From Xaviernesmea oryzae (lineage in GTDB: Bacteria > Pseudomonadota > Alphaproteobacteria > Rhizobiales > Rhizobiaceae): a DNA stretch of 64,000 bases. Both the position numbers and the translations under genes were made by a program. The stretch spans positions 186,001 to 250,000 of the forward strand of contig NZ_FOAM01000005.1 of assembly GCF_900109605.1 (NCBI RefSeq). The letters run 5' to 3'. Positions 7,650 through 16,854 of the stretch are shown in pieces (the stretch's first letter is position 1; each line of letters starts with the position of its first letter). Under the pieces are notes generated by a model that was given only the letters and a program-made list of their open reading frames with translations, did not search any database and was not told the DNA's origin.

Positions 7650-9181
7650 GCATGGCCGCTGACAAGACGGGCGAGGTCGTGCTCGCCGCCCGCGATATCG
7701 CCAAGTCCTATGGCTCGATCCACGCGCTGAAGGGCGTCAATTTCGACATCCACCACGGTCAGGTTACAACGCTGTTCGGCGAGAACGGCGCGGGCAAGTC
7801 GACCCTGATGAAGATCCTGTCCGGCGTGGTCAAACCCACATCGGGCGAGATCATCCTCGACGGCGCGCCCGTCATGTTCGCGTCATCCTCCCAAGCACGC
7901 GATCATGGCATTTCCATCATCCACCAGGAGCTCAGCCTCGCGCCGAACATGAACGTGCGCGACAATATCTTCATGGGCCGTGAGATCCGTGGGCCCGCCG
8001 GCGTCGATTTCGCCGAGGAAGAGCGACAGACCCGGCTTTTGATGGAGGAACTGGAAGAGGATATCGATCCGCTGACCCCGGTCGAAGAACTCCGTCTGGG
8101 CCAGCAGCAGATCGTGGAAATCGCCCGCGCCCTTTCGGTCAATTCACGCATCCTGATCATGGACGAACCAACCTCGGCGCTCAGCGCCTCCGAGGTGGAG
8201 GTTCTGTTCAAGGTGATCGGCGACCTGAAGGCGCGCGGCGTCTCGATCGTCTACATCTCCCATCATCTGGAAGAGGCGCTGCAGATCACCGATCACGCCG
8301 TGGTGCTGCGAGACGGCGCCATGACGGCCTATGCCGACCGCGCGGCCATCGATCTCGAATGGATCGTGCGCCATATGGTCGGCGAGAATTTCGATCTCGG
8401 CTCCCCGCCTTCAGGCTATGCCAAAGGTCCGGTCGCCCTGTCGATCGAGAACCTCACGGTGCGCGACCGCCAGGCCGATTACAATGTCGTGGACAATCTT
8501 TCGCTTGATGTCCGCGAAGGCGAGATCGTCTGCATTTACGGCCTGATGGGTGCTGGGCGCACCGAGCTTCTGGAAAGCGTCGCCGGGCGGCTGAAGCCCG
8601 CCTCGGGCCGTGTGCGCCTGAAGGGCCGCGATATCACCGGCCGCTCCATTGCCGGGTGCATCGGCGAAGGCCTGGTGCTGGTGCCGGAAGACAGGCAGCG
8701 CGACGGGCTGGTGCAGACCATGACGGTTGGCCGCAATCTGTCGCTGGCCAGCATCGGCAGCTTCACCCGGGGCCTCTTCACTTCGTCCACGCGCGAGACG
8801 GCTCTGGTCGATGGCGCGATCCGCAATGTGCATATCAAGACCGATGGCGGCGGCTCGGCGATCGGTGCGCTGTCGGGCGGCAATCAGCAGAAGGTGGTGA
8901 TCGGCAAGATGCTTGCGACCGACCCGGAGGTGATCCTGCTCGACGAGCCCTCGCGCGGCATCGATATCGGCGCCAAGGCGGAGGTGTTCAAGCTTCTGGC
9001 CGAGCGCGCCCGCAAGGGGCTCGCGGTCGTCTACACGACCTCCGAAGTCGGCGAATGCCTGAGCATTGCCCATCGCATCCTGGTGATGCGGCGCGGGCGC
9101 ATCGCCGCCGAATTCGGGCCGGACGCCAACAAGGAAGAGATCATGGCCGCCTCGGGCGAGGCCGTGGTTGCCCATCCCTGA
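7646..9181 (+). CDS. eryE: Sugar ABC transporter ATP-binding protein EryE
   Basis: 511 residues with two fused nucleotide-binding domains, as in RbsA/MglA. The first has Walker A GENGAGKST (residues 45-53), signature LRLGQQQIVEIARAL and Walker B ILIMDEPTSAL. The second has the usual degenerate Walker A (GLMGAGRTELLE) but a good signature (LSGGNQQKVVIGK) and Walker B (VILLDEPSRGID). It powers import by EryF and EryG. Erythritol as the substrate is inferred from the adjacent eryABCD genes and from the known R. leguminosarum EryEFG system. ATG at 7646 overlaps the DUF2291 stop. Confidence 0.88.
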   Translation: MSMAADKTGEVVLAARDIAKSYGSIHALKGVNFDIHHGQVTTLFGENGAGKSTLMKILSGVVKPTSGEIILDGAPVMFASSSQARDHGISIIHQELSLAPNMNVRDNIFMGREIRGPAGVDFAEEERQTRLLMEELEEDIDPLTPVEELRLGQQQIVEIARALSVNSRILIMDEPTSALSASEVEVLFKVIGDLKARGVSIVYISHHLEEALQITDHAVVLRDGAMTAYADRAAIDLEWIVRHMVGENFDLGSPPSGYAKGPVALSIENLTVRDRQADYNVVDNLSLDVREGEIVCIYGLMGAGRTELLESVAGRLKPASGRVRLKGRDITGRSIAGCIGEGLVLVPEDRQRDGLVQTMTVGRNLSLASIGSFTRGLFTSSTRETALVDGAIRNVHIKTDGGGSAIGALSGGNQQKVVIGKMLATDPEVILLDEPSRGIDIGAKAEVFKLLAERARKGLAVVYTTSEVGECLSIAHRILVMRRGRIAAEFGPDANKEEIMAASGEAVVAHP

Positions 9182-9306
9182 CAAAAGCACGGCCGCGGCG
9201 GCAGAACCAAGCCGCCGGCCGCAGAGAAAACGACTTTGACGCGCCGGTGCGGTTCTTGCGATCGCCGGAGACGCTTCAGATGCGCCTGAACGAGGAACGA
9301 TCGATC

Positions 9307-10356
9307 ATGTCCGCCACATCAGACCTTGCTTCCGCCGCACGACCGGCAAAGCCCGCGCCGACCAGGCGTAAGAAGAGCCTGGTAGAGCTGCTCTTCGAAG
9401 GGCGCGCCTTTTTTGCGCTGATTGCCATCATCGTGGTCTTCTCCTCGATGTCGCCGAATTATTTCACCGTCGGCAACTTCCTGATCATGGCATCGCACGT
9501 GGCGATCTTCGGCCTGTTGGCCATCGGCATGCTGCTGGTCATCCTCAATGGCGGCATCGACCTGTCGGTGGGCTCCACGCTCGGGCTCGCCGGCGTCATT
9601 GCCGGCTTTCTGATGCAGGGCGTGCAGCTGCCGCAGTTCGGCGTCATCCTGTATCCGTCCGTCTGGGTCGTCGTGGTGCTGACCTGCCTGCTCGGCGCCG
9701 TGGTCGGTGCGGTCAATGGCGTGCTGATCGCTTACCTGCGCGTTCCCGCCTTCGTCGCCACGCTCGGCGTGCTCTACGTGGCGCGCGGCATCGCGCTTCT
9801 GATGACCAACGGCCTGACCTACAACAATCTCGGCGGCCGGCCGGATCTGGGCAATACCGGCTTCGACTGGCTGGGCTTCAACCGGCTCGGCGGCGTGCCC
9901 ATCGGCGTGCTGATGCTCGCCCTCTTCGCTGTCCTTTGCCACATCCTGCTGACCCGGACCGCCTTTGGCCGCTGGCTCTATTCCTCAGGCGGCAATGAGC
10001 GCGCGGCCGAACTGTCCGGCGTCCCGGTCAAGCGGGTGAAGATCGCGGTCTATGTGCTGTCGGGCGTCTGCGCGGCGGTGGCCGGCCTGGTTCTGTCCTC
10101 GCAGCTGACTTCGGCCGGCCCGACGGCGGGCACGACCTATGAGCTGACGGCGATTGCCGCCGTCGTCATCGGCGGTGCGGCGCTGACGGGCGGTCGCGGC
10201 ACCGTCATCGGCACCATGCTCGGCGCCTTCGTCATCGGCTTCCTGTCGGACGGTCTCGTGATCATCGGTGTCTCCGCTTATTGGCAGACCGTCTTCACCG
10301 GCGCCGTCATCGTCATGGCCGTCCTGCTCAACAGCATTCGCTACGGCCGCCGCTAA
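9307..10356 (+). CDS. eryF: Sugar ABC transporter permease EryF
   Basis: 349 residues, RbsC/BPD_transp_2 family. After a polar N terminus of about 35 residues there are eight to ten hydrophobic segments. The family hallmark GGIDLSVGSTLGLAG is present, and near the end ELTAIAAVVIGGAALTGGRGT, the loop that contacts the ATPase. The ATG at 9307 follows GAGGAACGATCGATC; a start nine codons upstream is less well placed. The gap after eryE is 125 bp. It forms the membrane channel of the erythritol-type importer. Confidence 0.87.
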   Translation: MSATSDLASAARPAKPAPTRRKKSLVELLFEGRAFFALIAIIVVFSSMSPNYFTVGNFLIMASHVAIFGLLAIGMLLVILNGGIDLSVGSTLGLAGVIAGFLMQGVQLPQFGVILYPSVWVVVVLTCLLGAVVGAVNGVLIAYLRVPAFVATLGVLYVARGIALLMTNGLTYNNLGGRPDLGNTGFDWLGFNRLGGVPIGVLMLALFAVLCHILLTRTAFGRWLYSSGGNERAAELSGVPVKRVKIAVYVLSGVCAAVAGLVLSSQLTSAGPTAGTTYELTAIAAVVIGGAALTGGRGTVIGTMLGAFVIGFLSDGLVIIGVSAYWQTVFTGAVIVMAVLLNSIRYGRR

Positions 10357-10372
10357 GCGAGATTCACACTCT

Positions 10373-10399
10373 GCGGCGGGCAGACGTGCCGCCCGCTGC
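10373..10399 (+). other. Intercistronic hairpin between eryF and eryG
   Basis: The arms 10373-10381 (GCGGCGGGC) and 10391-10399 (GCCCGCTGC) form a 9-bp stem with one G-T wobble and a 9-nt loop. No T-run follows. Such structures often stabilise the message for the abundant binding protein relative to the membrane components. Confidence 0.45.
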
Positions 10400-10544
10400 T
10401 CAACCTTTCCAGACGGCCGGCCAATGCGCCGGTCCCCGGAAAAAGCCTGCCGGCCCGGCGGGAGGAGGCACCTCATGCCTTGAGGTGTCGTTCAAGGACC
10501 GGGTCTCAAGCGTGATCATCAAGCTCATCAAAGGGAGAGAGACT

Positions 10545-11492
10545 ATGTTCAAGAAAGGAATGCGTGTCGTTCTGGCCGCAATCACCGTTGCCCCGCTGCT
10601 GGCAAGCGTGGCTTGGGCCGAAGGCCTGGTGACGATCATCGTCAACGATCCGTCGAACCCTTACTGGTACACGGAAGGCGAAGTTGCCAAGAAGACCGCC
10701 GAGAAGCTCGGCTACACCGCCTCGGTCTCTGCCCATAAGGGCGACACCAACACCGAGAGCAACCTGGTCGACACCGCCATCACCAACAAGTCGGTCGCCA
10801 TCATCCTCGATCCGGCCAATGCCGACGGCTCCGTCGGCGCGGTGAAGAAGGCGGTTGCCGCCAACATTCCGGTGATCCTCGTCAATGCCGAGATCAACCA
10901 GGAAGGCCTCGCCAAGGCGCAGCTCGTTTCCAACAACGCACAGGGTGCTGCCCTCGGCGCCCAGGCCTGGGTCGAAGCCGTTGGCGAGAAGGGCAAATAT
11001 GCCGAGCTTTTCGGCAACCCGGCCGACAACAATGCCGCCACCCGTTCGAACGGCTATGAAACCGTTCTGACACAGTATCCGGATCTGGAAAAGGTCGCCC
11101 GCGAGGTCGCCAACTGGAACCGCACCCAGGGCCACGACAAGATGCAGTCAATGCTGCAGGCGCACCCCGACATCAACGGCGTGATCAGCGGCAATGACGA
11201 AATGGCGCTCGGCGCCATCGCCGCCCTGAAGGAAGCCGGCAAGCTTGCCAACATCAAGGTCGGCGGCTTCGACGGCTCGCCCGATGCCGTTGCCGCCATC
11301 AAGGCCGGCGAACTTCAGTACACGGTGCTTCAGCCGGTAGCCATCTTCTCGGAAGAAGCCGTCAAGCAGGCCGACAGCGTGATCAAGACCGGCAAGACGG
11401 GTGCATCGAGCGAAAAGCAGCTGTTCGATTGCCTGCTGATCAACAAGGACAATGTCGCCAAGTATTCGGCGCCTTTCGTTCTCGACAAGTAA
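10545..11492 (+). CDS. eryG: Sugar ABC transporter periplasmic binding protein EryG
   Basis: 315 residues, Peripla_BP_4 (RbsB-like). Residues 1-24 form a signal peptide (MFKKGMRVVLAAITVAPLLA, cleavage likely after SVAWA). The mature protein starts with a beta-strand VTIIVNDPSNPYW and carries the hinge and ligand segments NAEINQEGLAK, FGNPADNNAATRSNGYE, GVISGNDEMALGAIAAL and VGGFDGSPDAVAAI. It captures the polyol in the periplasm. The start at 10545 has an excellent AAAGGGAGAGAG site. A strong hairpin follows the stop. Confidence 0.88.
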   Translation: MFKKGMRVVLAAITVAPLLASVAWAEGLVTIIVNDPSNPYWYTEGEVAKKTAEKLGYTASVSAHKGDTNTESNLVDTAITNKSVAIILDPANADGSVGAVKKAVAANIPVILVNAEINQEGLAKAQLVSNNAQGAALGAQAWVEAVGEKGKYAELFGNPADNNAATRSNGYETVLTQYPDLEKVAREVANWNRTQGHDKMQSMLQAHPDINGVISGNDEMALGAIAALKEAGKLANIKVGGFDGSPDAVAAIKAGELQYTVLQPVAIFSEEAVKQADSVIKTGKTGASSEKQLFDCLLINKDNVAKYSAPFVLDK

Positions 11493-11502
11493 GACCGCAC
11501 GA

Positions 11503-11531
11503 CCGGGCCCAGTGGCACGCATTGGGCCCGG
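11503..11531 (+). terminator. Strong hairpin after eryG
   Basis: CCGGGCCCA (11503-11511) pairs perfectly with TGGGCCCGG (11523-11531) around an 11-nt loop, 10 bp after the eryG stop. A weaker GCCGCC/GGCGGC stem follows. No U-tract is present, so it may protect the 3' end or partly reduce read-through into the deoR gene instead of terminating fully. Confidence 0.5.
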
Positions 11532-11743
11532 CACGTCGCCGCCAGCCTCAAGGCCGGCGGCACCTCTTCAAGATCGCACTTGGCAAAATTGCACTTGGCC
11601 TGCGGCCGTTTCGCGCGCTACCACCCTGGCATCTGTTGGAATTCATGGCGACCTTCTACTCCCTCACGACAGGACGTTCGCGGCCTGCGCCGTCGGCGCT
11701 GGAAGAGGAGCGGCGGGGCGCCGCAGCCGAGCGGGGAGCTGAG

Positions 11744-12583
11744 GTGAACGACAAGGTGGACGTGAAGGAGTTTCTCTCCGACCAGATGCCGAGCGACAGC
11801 CGTCATGCACGCCAGATCGCGCGGCGCCAGCTCATCGCCGAAGCCGTGATCGCAGAAGGATCGCTGAGGATCGAGGATCTGACGGAGCGTTTCGGCATCA
11901 GCCTGATGACGGCGCATCGCGATGTCGACGAACTGGTCAGCCGGGGCCTGTTCCGCAAGACCCGTGGCATTGTTTCGGCTGCGCCCACCAGCCTCATCGA
12001 GTCGAGCGACGTCTACCGCGCCACCCGACAGGCGAAGGAGAAAAAGGCGATCGCCACGGCGGCGATGCGCTTTGTCGAGCCGGGCCAGGCGATCTTCATG
12101 GACGACTCGACCACAGTGCAGCAGATGGCCGGCCTCCTTTCCGCCAAGGTGCCGCTGACGGCGATCACCAATTCGCTCGTCCTCATCAATGAGCTGAAGG
12201 AAATCCGCGACCTCGCGCTGATCGGGCTCGGCGGCCAGCTCTATAATTGGTGCAATGCCTTCATGGGGCATATCACCACCAGCGAGATCCGCCGCCTGCG
12301 CGCCGATATCGCCTTCATCTCCATGGCGGCGATCACCGACGATATCGTCTTCCACCCCTCGCCGGAAATGGTGGAGACCAAGCGGGCGATGTTCGAATGC
12401 GCCGCCAAGCGCATTCTGCTCGCCGACAACACCAAGTTCGAGCGCCGGGCGCTGCATCGCTTTGCCGCGCTCAGCGAGTTCGACGTCGTCATTGTCGACG
12501 AGGCCACGTCGATCGCGCATCTCTCGCGGATGCGCTCGAACGGCATCAATGTGATCGTGGCCGAAAGCGGCGCCGAGGCCTGA
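11744..12583 (+). CDS. DeoR/GlpR-family transcriptional regulator
   Basis: About 279 residues from the GTG at 11744, which follows a GGGGAGCTGAG purine stretch. The open frame extends further upstream, and an ATG at 11788 is an alternative. The N-terminal helix-turn-helix is RQLIAEAVIAEGSLRIEDLT followed by ERFGISLMTAHRDVDELVSR. The C-terminal DeoRC effector domain has FMDDSTTVQQMAGLL, ITNSLVLINEL, DIAFISMAAI and LLADNTKFERRAL. These regulators sense phosphorylated sugars or polyols. The position between eryG and a second kinase/dehydrogenase pair suggests it controls those two genes, and perhaps eryEFG. Confidence 0.82.
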   Translation: MNDKVDVKEFLSDQMPSDSRHARQIARRQLIAEAVIAEGSLRIEDLTERFGISLMTAHRDVDELVSRGLFRKTRGIVSAAPTSLIESSDVYRATRQAKEKKAIATAAMRFVEPGQAIFMDDSTTVQQMAGLLSAKVPLTAITNSLVLINELKEIRDLALIGLGGQLYNWCNAFMGHITTSEIRRLRADIAFISMAAITDDIVFHPSPEMVETKRAMFECAAKRILLADNTKFERRALHRFAALSEFDVVIVDEATSIAHLSRMRSNGINVIVAESGAEA

Positions 12584-12652
12584 AAAGGCCTTCTGCGCCT
12601 GGCTTTGGCCATGCGAGCCGATCCACCCGGTGGCGCTGCTGCCGGATGGGCG

Positions 12653-12689
12653 CGGGTGGCGGGCGGACCGGAAGCCCGACCGCCACCCG
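12653..12689 (+). other. Perfect 10-bp hairpin between deoR gene and kinase gene
   Basis: CGGGTGGCGG (12653-12662) pairs exactly with CCGCCACCCG (12680-12689) over a 17-nt loop. It lies 70 bp after the DeoR stop and 116 bp before the kinase start, with no T-run. It is a candidate processing, attenuation or stability element inside the presumed operon. Confidence 0.45.
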
Positions 12690-12804
12690 ACTGTTCATTC
12701 CCCGCGCGCTCGGTCGCCTGACGCCGCTGAAGCGGCCGCCGGATGACGACATGCGCGCGCCTGCAAGCCGCATCGACCTGAAAGGTCGCGGCAGGAGACA
12801 AGCC

Positions 12805-14343
12805 ATGCCCAGCCTTCTCGGGATCGATAGCGGACTGACCGTCACCAAAGCCGTGGTGTTCGACGCACAGACCGGCTCACCCCTGGCCATCGCACGCCGG
12901 CGCGTTGCCCAATCGATCCCGGCGCCCGGCCACATCGAGCGCGACATGGACGGCCTCTGGCAGGCGAGCGCCGAGGCGATTGCCGAAGCTTTGGCCGCCT
13001 GCGGCCGGCCAGCCAGTGACATTCTCGCCGTGGCTGCCACGGCCCATGGCGACGGCCTCTATCTTCTGGATCGCGATGCCCGCCCGCTCGGGCCGGCGAT
13101 CGTCTCGCTGGACACGCGCGCCGCCGATCTGGCCGACCGCTGGAACGCCGGGCCGGTCGGACCGGCGGCCCTTGCCCTGACGGGACAGCAGCCGCATGCT
13201 TCGGCACCATCGGCCCTGCTGGCTTGGATCAAGACGCACCAGCCGGAACGCTATAGCCGGATCGGCCACTTCCTCGCCGCCAAGGACTGGCTGACCTATT
13301 GCCTCTGCGGCACTGTGGGCACCGACCGAACCGAGGCCAGCACCTCTTTCACCCGCGTCGAGAGCCAAGCTTTCGATGACGAGGCCTTCGCGCTGTTTGG
13401 CCTGGAGGACATGGCATCGCGCCGGCCTGACGCCGCCGGATCGGTAGAGATCGTCGGCCGTGTGACGGATGAGGCGGCACGCCTGAGCGGCCTTGTTGCG
13501 GGCACCCCTGTCGTGGCAGGCCTGCACGATGTCACCGCTTCCGCGCTTGGCGTTGGTGGCTATGGTGTCGGGGTCGCGGCCGTCATCGCCGGCACCTATT
13601 CGATCAACGAGACGGTGTCCTTAAGCCCCAAGGTCGATGCGCGCTGGTTCTGCCGCAACGGCATCTTGGCCGGTGAATGGAACGCAATGTCGATTTCACC
13701 GGCTTCGACCGCCAATTACGACTGGTTCATCGACCAGCTCTGCGCAAGCGACAGTGCAGCGGCCGAGGCGTCCGGCGATGGCATTCATGCCCGCCTTGCG
13801 GCCGAATTCGATCGCGCCCGGGCGCGCCCGTCGAGCGTGCTGTTTCATCCTTATCTTTTCGGCTCGCCCTTCGGCGGCGCATCGAGTGCCGGCTTCTATG
13901 GGTTGAACGCCTGGCACGAGCGGGCCGATCTGGTGCGCGCGGTGCTGGAAGGCATCGCCTTCAACCACCGCATCCATGTCGAGGCACTGGTCGATGGCTT
14001 CAAGCCGGGTTCGGTGCGGCTGACGGGAGGCATCTCCCGTAATCCCGCGATTGCAGGTCTTTTTGCTGATGTGCTGGGCCTGCCAGTGACCGCGACGAAA
14101 ACGGAAGAGGCAGCCGCTTGGGGTGCCGCCCTTTGCGCCGGCGTCGGCGCCGGCGCCTATGCGCGACCGACCGACGATCCGCGCGATCTCTCCGCCATTG
14201 AGACCGTGACCCAGCCCGACCCCGCTCGCCAGGCGCTCTATGAGGCGCGCTACCAGCTATTTTGCGAAATCGCCGATACGATGCGGCCGCTCTGGCCCAA
14301 GCTCAGGGCACTTGGCCATGCCCAGGAAGGAGCATCCCGATGA
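12805..14343 (+). CDS. FGGY-family carbohydrate kinase, second polyol kinase
   Basis: 512 residues from the ATG at 12805 behind GCAGGAGACAAGCC. The N-terminal phosphate-1 motif is LLGIDSGLTVTKAVVFDAQ. The FGGY signature regions are HFLAAKDWLTYCLCGTVGTD (acceptor side) and VRLTGGISRNPAIAGLFADV (ATP side). It is not a close copy of the EryA above; sequence and spacing differ throughout. The partner downstream is a GlpD-type dehydrogenase overlapping by 4 bp, so the pair repeats the EryA-EryB logic: phosphorylate a polyol, then oxidise it. The substrate is unknown; glycerol, a tetritol or a pentitol are all possible. Confidence 0.82.
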   Translation: MPSLLGIDSGLTVTKAVVFDAQTGSPLAIARRRVAQSIPAPGHIERDMDGLWQASAEAIAEALAACGRPASDILAVAATAHGDGLYLLDRDARPLGPAIVSLDTRAADLADRWNAGPVGPAALALTGQQPHASAPSALLAWIKTHQPERYSRIGHFLAAKDWLTYCLCGTVGTDRTEASTSFTRVESQAFDDEAFALFGLEDMASRRPDAAGSVEIVGRVTDEAARLSGLVAGTPVVAGLHDVTASALGVGGYGVGVAAVIAGTYSINETVSLSPKVDARWFCRNGILAGEWNAMSISPASTANYDWFIDQLCASDSAAAEASGDGIHARLAAEFDRARARPSSVLFHPYLFGSPFGGASSAGFYGLNAWHERADLVRAVLEGIAFNHRIHVEALVDGFKPGSVRLTGGISRNPAIAGLFADVLGLPVTATKTEEAAAWGAALCAGVGAGAYARPTDDPRDLSAIETVTQPDPARQALYEARYQLFCEIADTMRPLWPKLRALGHAQEGASR

Positions 14344-16037
14344 GCGCGACCTCACAAACCACCCCTGCGGCCGGCGTCGCAAACGACGTTCGCGATGTCG
14401 ATGTCGTGATCCTCGGCGGGGGCGTGAATGGCGCCGGGCTATTCCGGGAGCTCTGCCTGCAGGGCCTCTCCTGCCTGATGGTGGAGGCGAAGGACTATGG
14501 AGCCGGCACAAGTGCCGCGCCCTCGCGCCTCATCCATGGCGGCATCAAATACATCGAAACCGGCGAGCTCGGCCTGGTCGCCCAATCCACGCTCGAGCGC
14601 AATCTGCTCCTGCGCAACGCGCCGCATTGCGTGGAGCCGCTGGCGACCTTCATTCCCGCCTTCTCGCTGATGAAGGGCGCATTCGCGGCGCTGCGAACGC
14701 TCTTCGGCTCGACAACGGCGCCGCGTTCGCGCGGGGCGGTGCTGATCAAGATCGGTCTGGCGCTTTACGATATGTATGGTGCGCGCCACCGGGTGATGCC
14801 CAAACACCGCTTCTTCTGGCGCAAGGCCGCCCTGAAGGAGATGCCGGACATCACCCCGCGGATCGCCGCCGGAGGGCTTTATTACGACGCCAAAATCTCG
14901 CGTCCCGAACGACTGGTCTATGAGCTCGTGGCCGATGGGCTGGCGGCATCAACCGAGGCCATGGCGCTCAACGACACGCGGCTTGTCGCGCGCGAGGGCG
15001 GCGTCTTGACCTTCGAAAACGGCAAGGGGCAGCTGTTTCGGGCGCGGCCGCGCGTGGTGGTCAATGCAGCCGGTCCGTGGATCGACCGGGTGAACGCCGC
15101 GCTCGGCGTTGCCACGAAGATGATCGGCGGCACAAAGGGCTCGCACATCCTGCTCGACAATCCCGTGCTGGTGAAGAGTCTCAAGGGCCGGATGATCTAT
15201 TTCGAGGCCGATGACGGACGCATCTGCCTGGTCTTCGACTATCTGGGCTTGGCCATGGTGGGTTCGACCGACATGAAGGCGAACGACCCGGATGCTGTGC
15301 GCTGCGAGGACGAGGAGATCGACTATTTTCTCGCCAGCCTGCGGGCTCTGCTGCCGGCCATTCCGGTCTCGCGCGCGCAGATCGTCTACGCCTATTCCGG
15401 CATCCGGCCTTTGCCCGCTTCCGACGCCAGCCAACCGGGGCTGATCAGCCGCGACCATTCCTCGCCGACGCTGGAGCCTGAGGGCGACCGCCCCTTCCCC
15501 ATCGTCTCGCTGGTGGGCGGCAAATGGACGACGTTTCGCGGCTTTGCCGAGGAGGTGGCCGATACATTGCTCGCCCGTCTTGGCCAGAGCCGGCGGTTAA
15601 GCACACGCATGCTGCCGATCGGCGGCGGCCGGGACTTTCCGGCGGATGCGGCGGCAAGGCAGGCGTGGATTGCCGAACAGGCGCGTCTGACAGGCCTCGG
15701 CCCTGATCGCCTGGAGACGCTGCTGGCCCGCTACGGCACCACGGCAGCCAGCATCGCGGCCGCGATCGGCCCGTCTGGCGAGCAGATGCTCGACCATGTG
15801 CCCGGCTATAGCGCGCAGGAACTGGCCTGGGTCACCGCACAGGAACAGGTATGCCATCTGGCCGATCTGGTGCTGCGCCGCACGACGCTTGCCATCGAGG
15901 GCCGACTGACACGGGACGGCCTGCGCGAGATCGCTGACGTGGCAGGTGACGTGCTCGGCTGGGAGGATGAAAGGCTGAAGGAGGAAATCGAGGGAGTGAC
16001 GCGGCAGCTGACCACCCTCAATCGGGTGCGCCTATGA
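14340..16037 (+). CDS. GlpD-family FAD-dependent polyol-phosphate dehydrogenase
   Basis: 565 residues. The N-terminal FAD motif is VVILGGGVNGAGLFRELCLQ, followed by GTSAAPSRLIHGGIKYIETG. Further landmarks are VVVNAAGPWIDRVN, GGTKGSHILLDNPV, GSTDMKAND, IVYAYSGIRPLPASD and LVGGKWTTFRGFAEEVADTL. It has a C-terminal extension of about 120 residues typical of full-length GlpD proteins. It probably oxidises the product of the upstream kinase and feeds electrons to ubiquinone. The ATG overlaps the kinase stop (ATGA). It ends tail to tail with a Crp/Fnr gene 58 bp away. Family secure, substrate unknown. Confidence 0.82.
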   Translation: MSATSQTTPAAGVANDVRDVDVVILGGGVNGAGLFRELCLQGLSCLMVEAKDYGAGTSAAPSRLIHGGIKYIETGELGLVAQSTLERNLLLRNAPHCVEPLATFIPAFSLMKGAFAALRTLFGSTTAPRSRGAVLIKIGLALYDMYGARHRVMPKHRFFWRKAALKEMPDITPRIAAGGLYYDAKISRPERLVYELVADGLAASTEAMALNDTRLVAREGGVLTFENGKGQLFRARPRVVVNAAGPWIDRVNAALGVATKMIGGTKGSHILLDNPVLVKSLKGRMIYFEADDGRICLVFDYLGLAMVGSTDMKANDPDAVRCEDEEIDYFLASLRALLPAIPVSRAQIVYAYSGIRPLPASDASQPGLISRDHSSPTLEPEGDRPFPIVSLVGGKWTTFRGFAEEVADTLLARLGQSRRLSTRMLPIGGGRDFPADAAARQAWIAEQARLTGLGPDRLETLLARYGTTAASIAAAIGPSGEQMLDHVPGYSAQELAWVTAQEQVCHLADLVLRRTTLAIEGRLTRDGLREIADVAGDVLGWEDERLKEEIEGVTRQLTTLNRVRL

Positions 16038-16095
16038 GCGTGTGCTTCGATCTGACCCGACCAAGCCGGCGCGGCGGCAGGTCCGCCCTGCCTCT

Positions 16096-16833
16096 TCAGA
16101 ACGGACCCAGCAGCGCGTGATATTCGGCTTCGGCCGCACCATAAATGTCGCTGGCGAACTCTTCCAGCGCAGCGCGATCGCGCATGAAGATGACGCCCCG
16201 CTCGGCGCGGATCCAGCCACGCCCTTCGAGCATATGCAGCGCCGTGGTGACGCTGGGCCGGCGCACGGCCAGCATCAGCGAGATGAAATCATGGGTGATG
16301 CGCATCTCGTCTCCGGACAGGCGGTCATGGCACATCAAAACCCAGCGCGCCAGACGCTCCTCCACCGGTGCGCTGGCATTCGATAGCGCGGTGAAGGAGA
16401 CCTGCATGGCCAGGTGATGCGCCGCGCGCACCAGCCGCTCATGCAGGTGCGGGCAGCACGTCGATGCCTGGCGGAAGGCGGCCAAGGGCATGCGGTGGCC
16501 ATGTCCGGCAATCTGGATGATCACCTGGTGCAGGCTGGTATCGACGCCGGCTAATGGCGGCGTGGGGGTAAAACCTTCACGGCCGAACATGCCGGCCTCG
16601 GCCTTTCGCCCTCGCGGCGAGACAGCGATGACCGAGCCGATGCCATCTTCGAGAAAATAGACATGCTCGATGATGTTGCCGGCCTCGACGATCGAAAAGC
16701 CGCGCGGCAGGTCGATGGCTTCGAGATGCGGAGCGAGAAAAGCCTGTTCCTCGTCCGGCAGCGAGGCCAGCAGCCGGTTGACCGACGACGCCTGCGGGTC
16801 GGCAAATCGGGAAGGTGGGGCGGACAGGGTCAT
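16096..16833 (-). CDS. Crp/Fnr-family transcriptional regulator
   Basis: 245 residues. The N-terminal cyclic-nucleotide-like beta barrel includes VEAGNIIEHVYFLEDGIGSV and RGRKAEAGMFGREGF. The dimerisation helix is followed by a winged helix with THDFISLMLAVRRPSVTTAL as recognition region. There is no N-terminal Cys cluster of an FNR-type iron-sulfur sensor. Family members in rhizobia commonly respond to stress or carbon signals; the ligand is unknown. The ATG at 16831-16833 follows GAGGAGAG. The upstream region contains a long perfect inverted repeat that may allow autoregulation. Confidence 0.83.
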   Translation of the reverse strand: MTLSAPPSRFADPQASSVNRLLASLPDEEQAFLAPHLEAIDLPRGFSIVEAGNIIEHVYFLEDGIGSVIAVSPRGRKAEAGMFGREGFTPTPPLAGVDTSLHQVIIQIAGHGHRMPLAAFRQASTCCPHLHERLVRAAHHLAMQVSFTALSNASAPVEERLARWVLMCHDRLSGDEMRITHDFISLMLAVRRPSVTTALHMLEGRGWIRAERGVIFMRDRAALEEFASDIYGAAEAEYHALLGPF

Positions 16834-16854
16834 GATCTCTCCTCAAACGCAATG

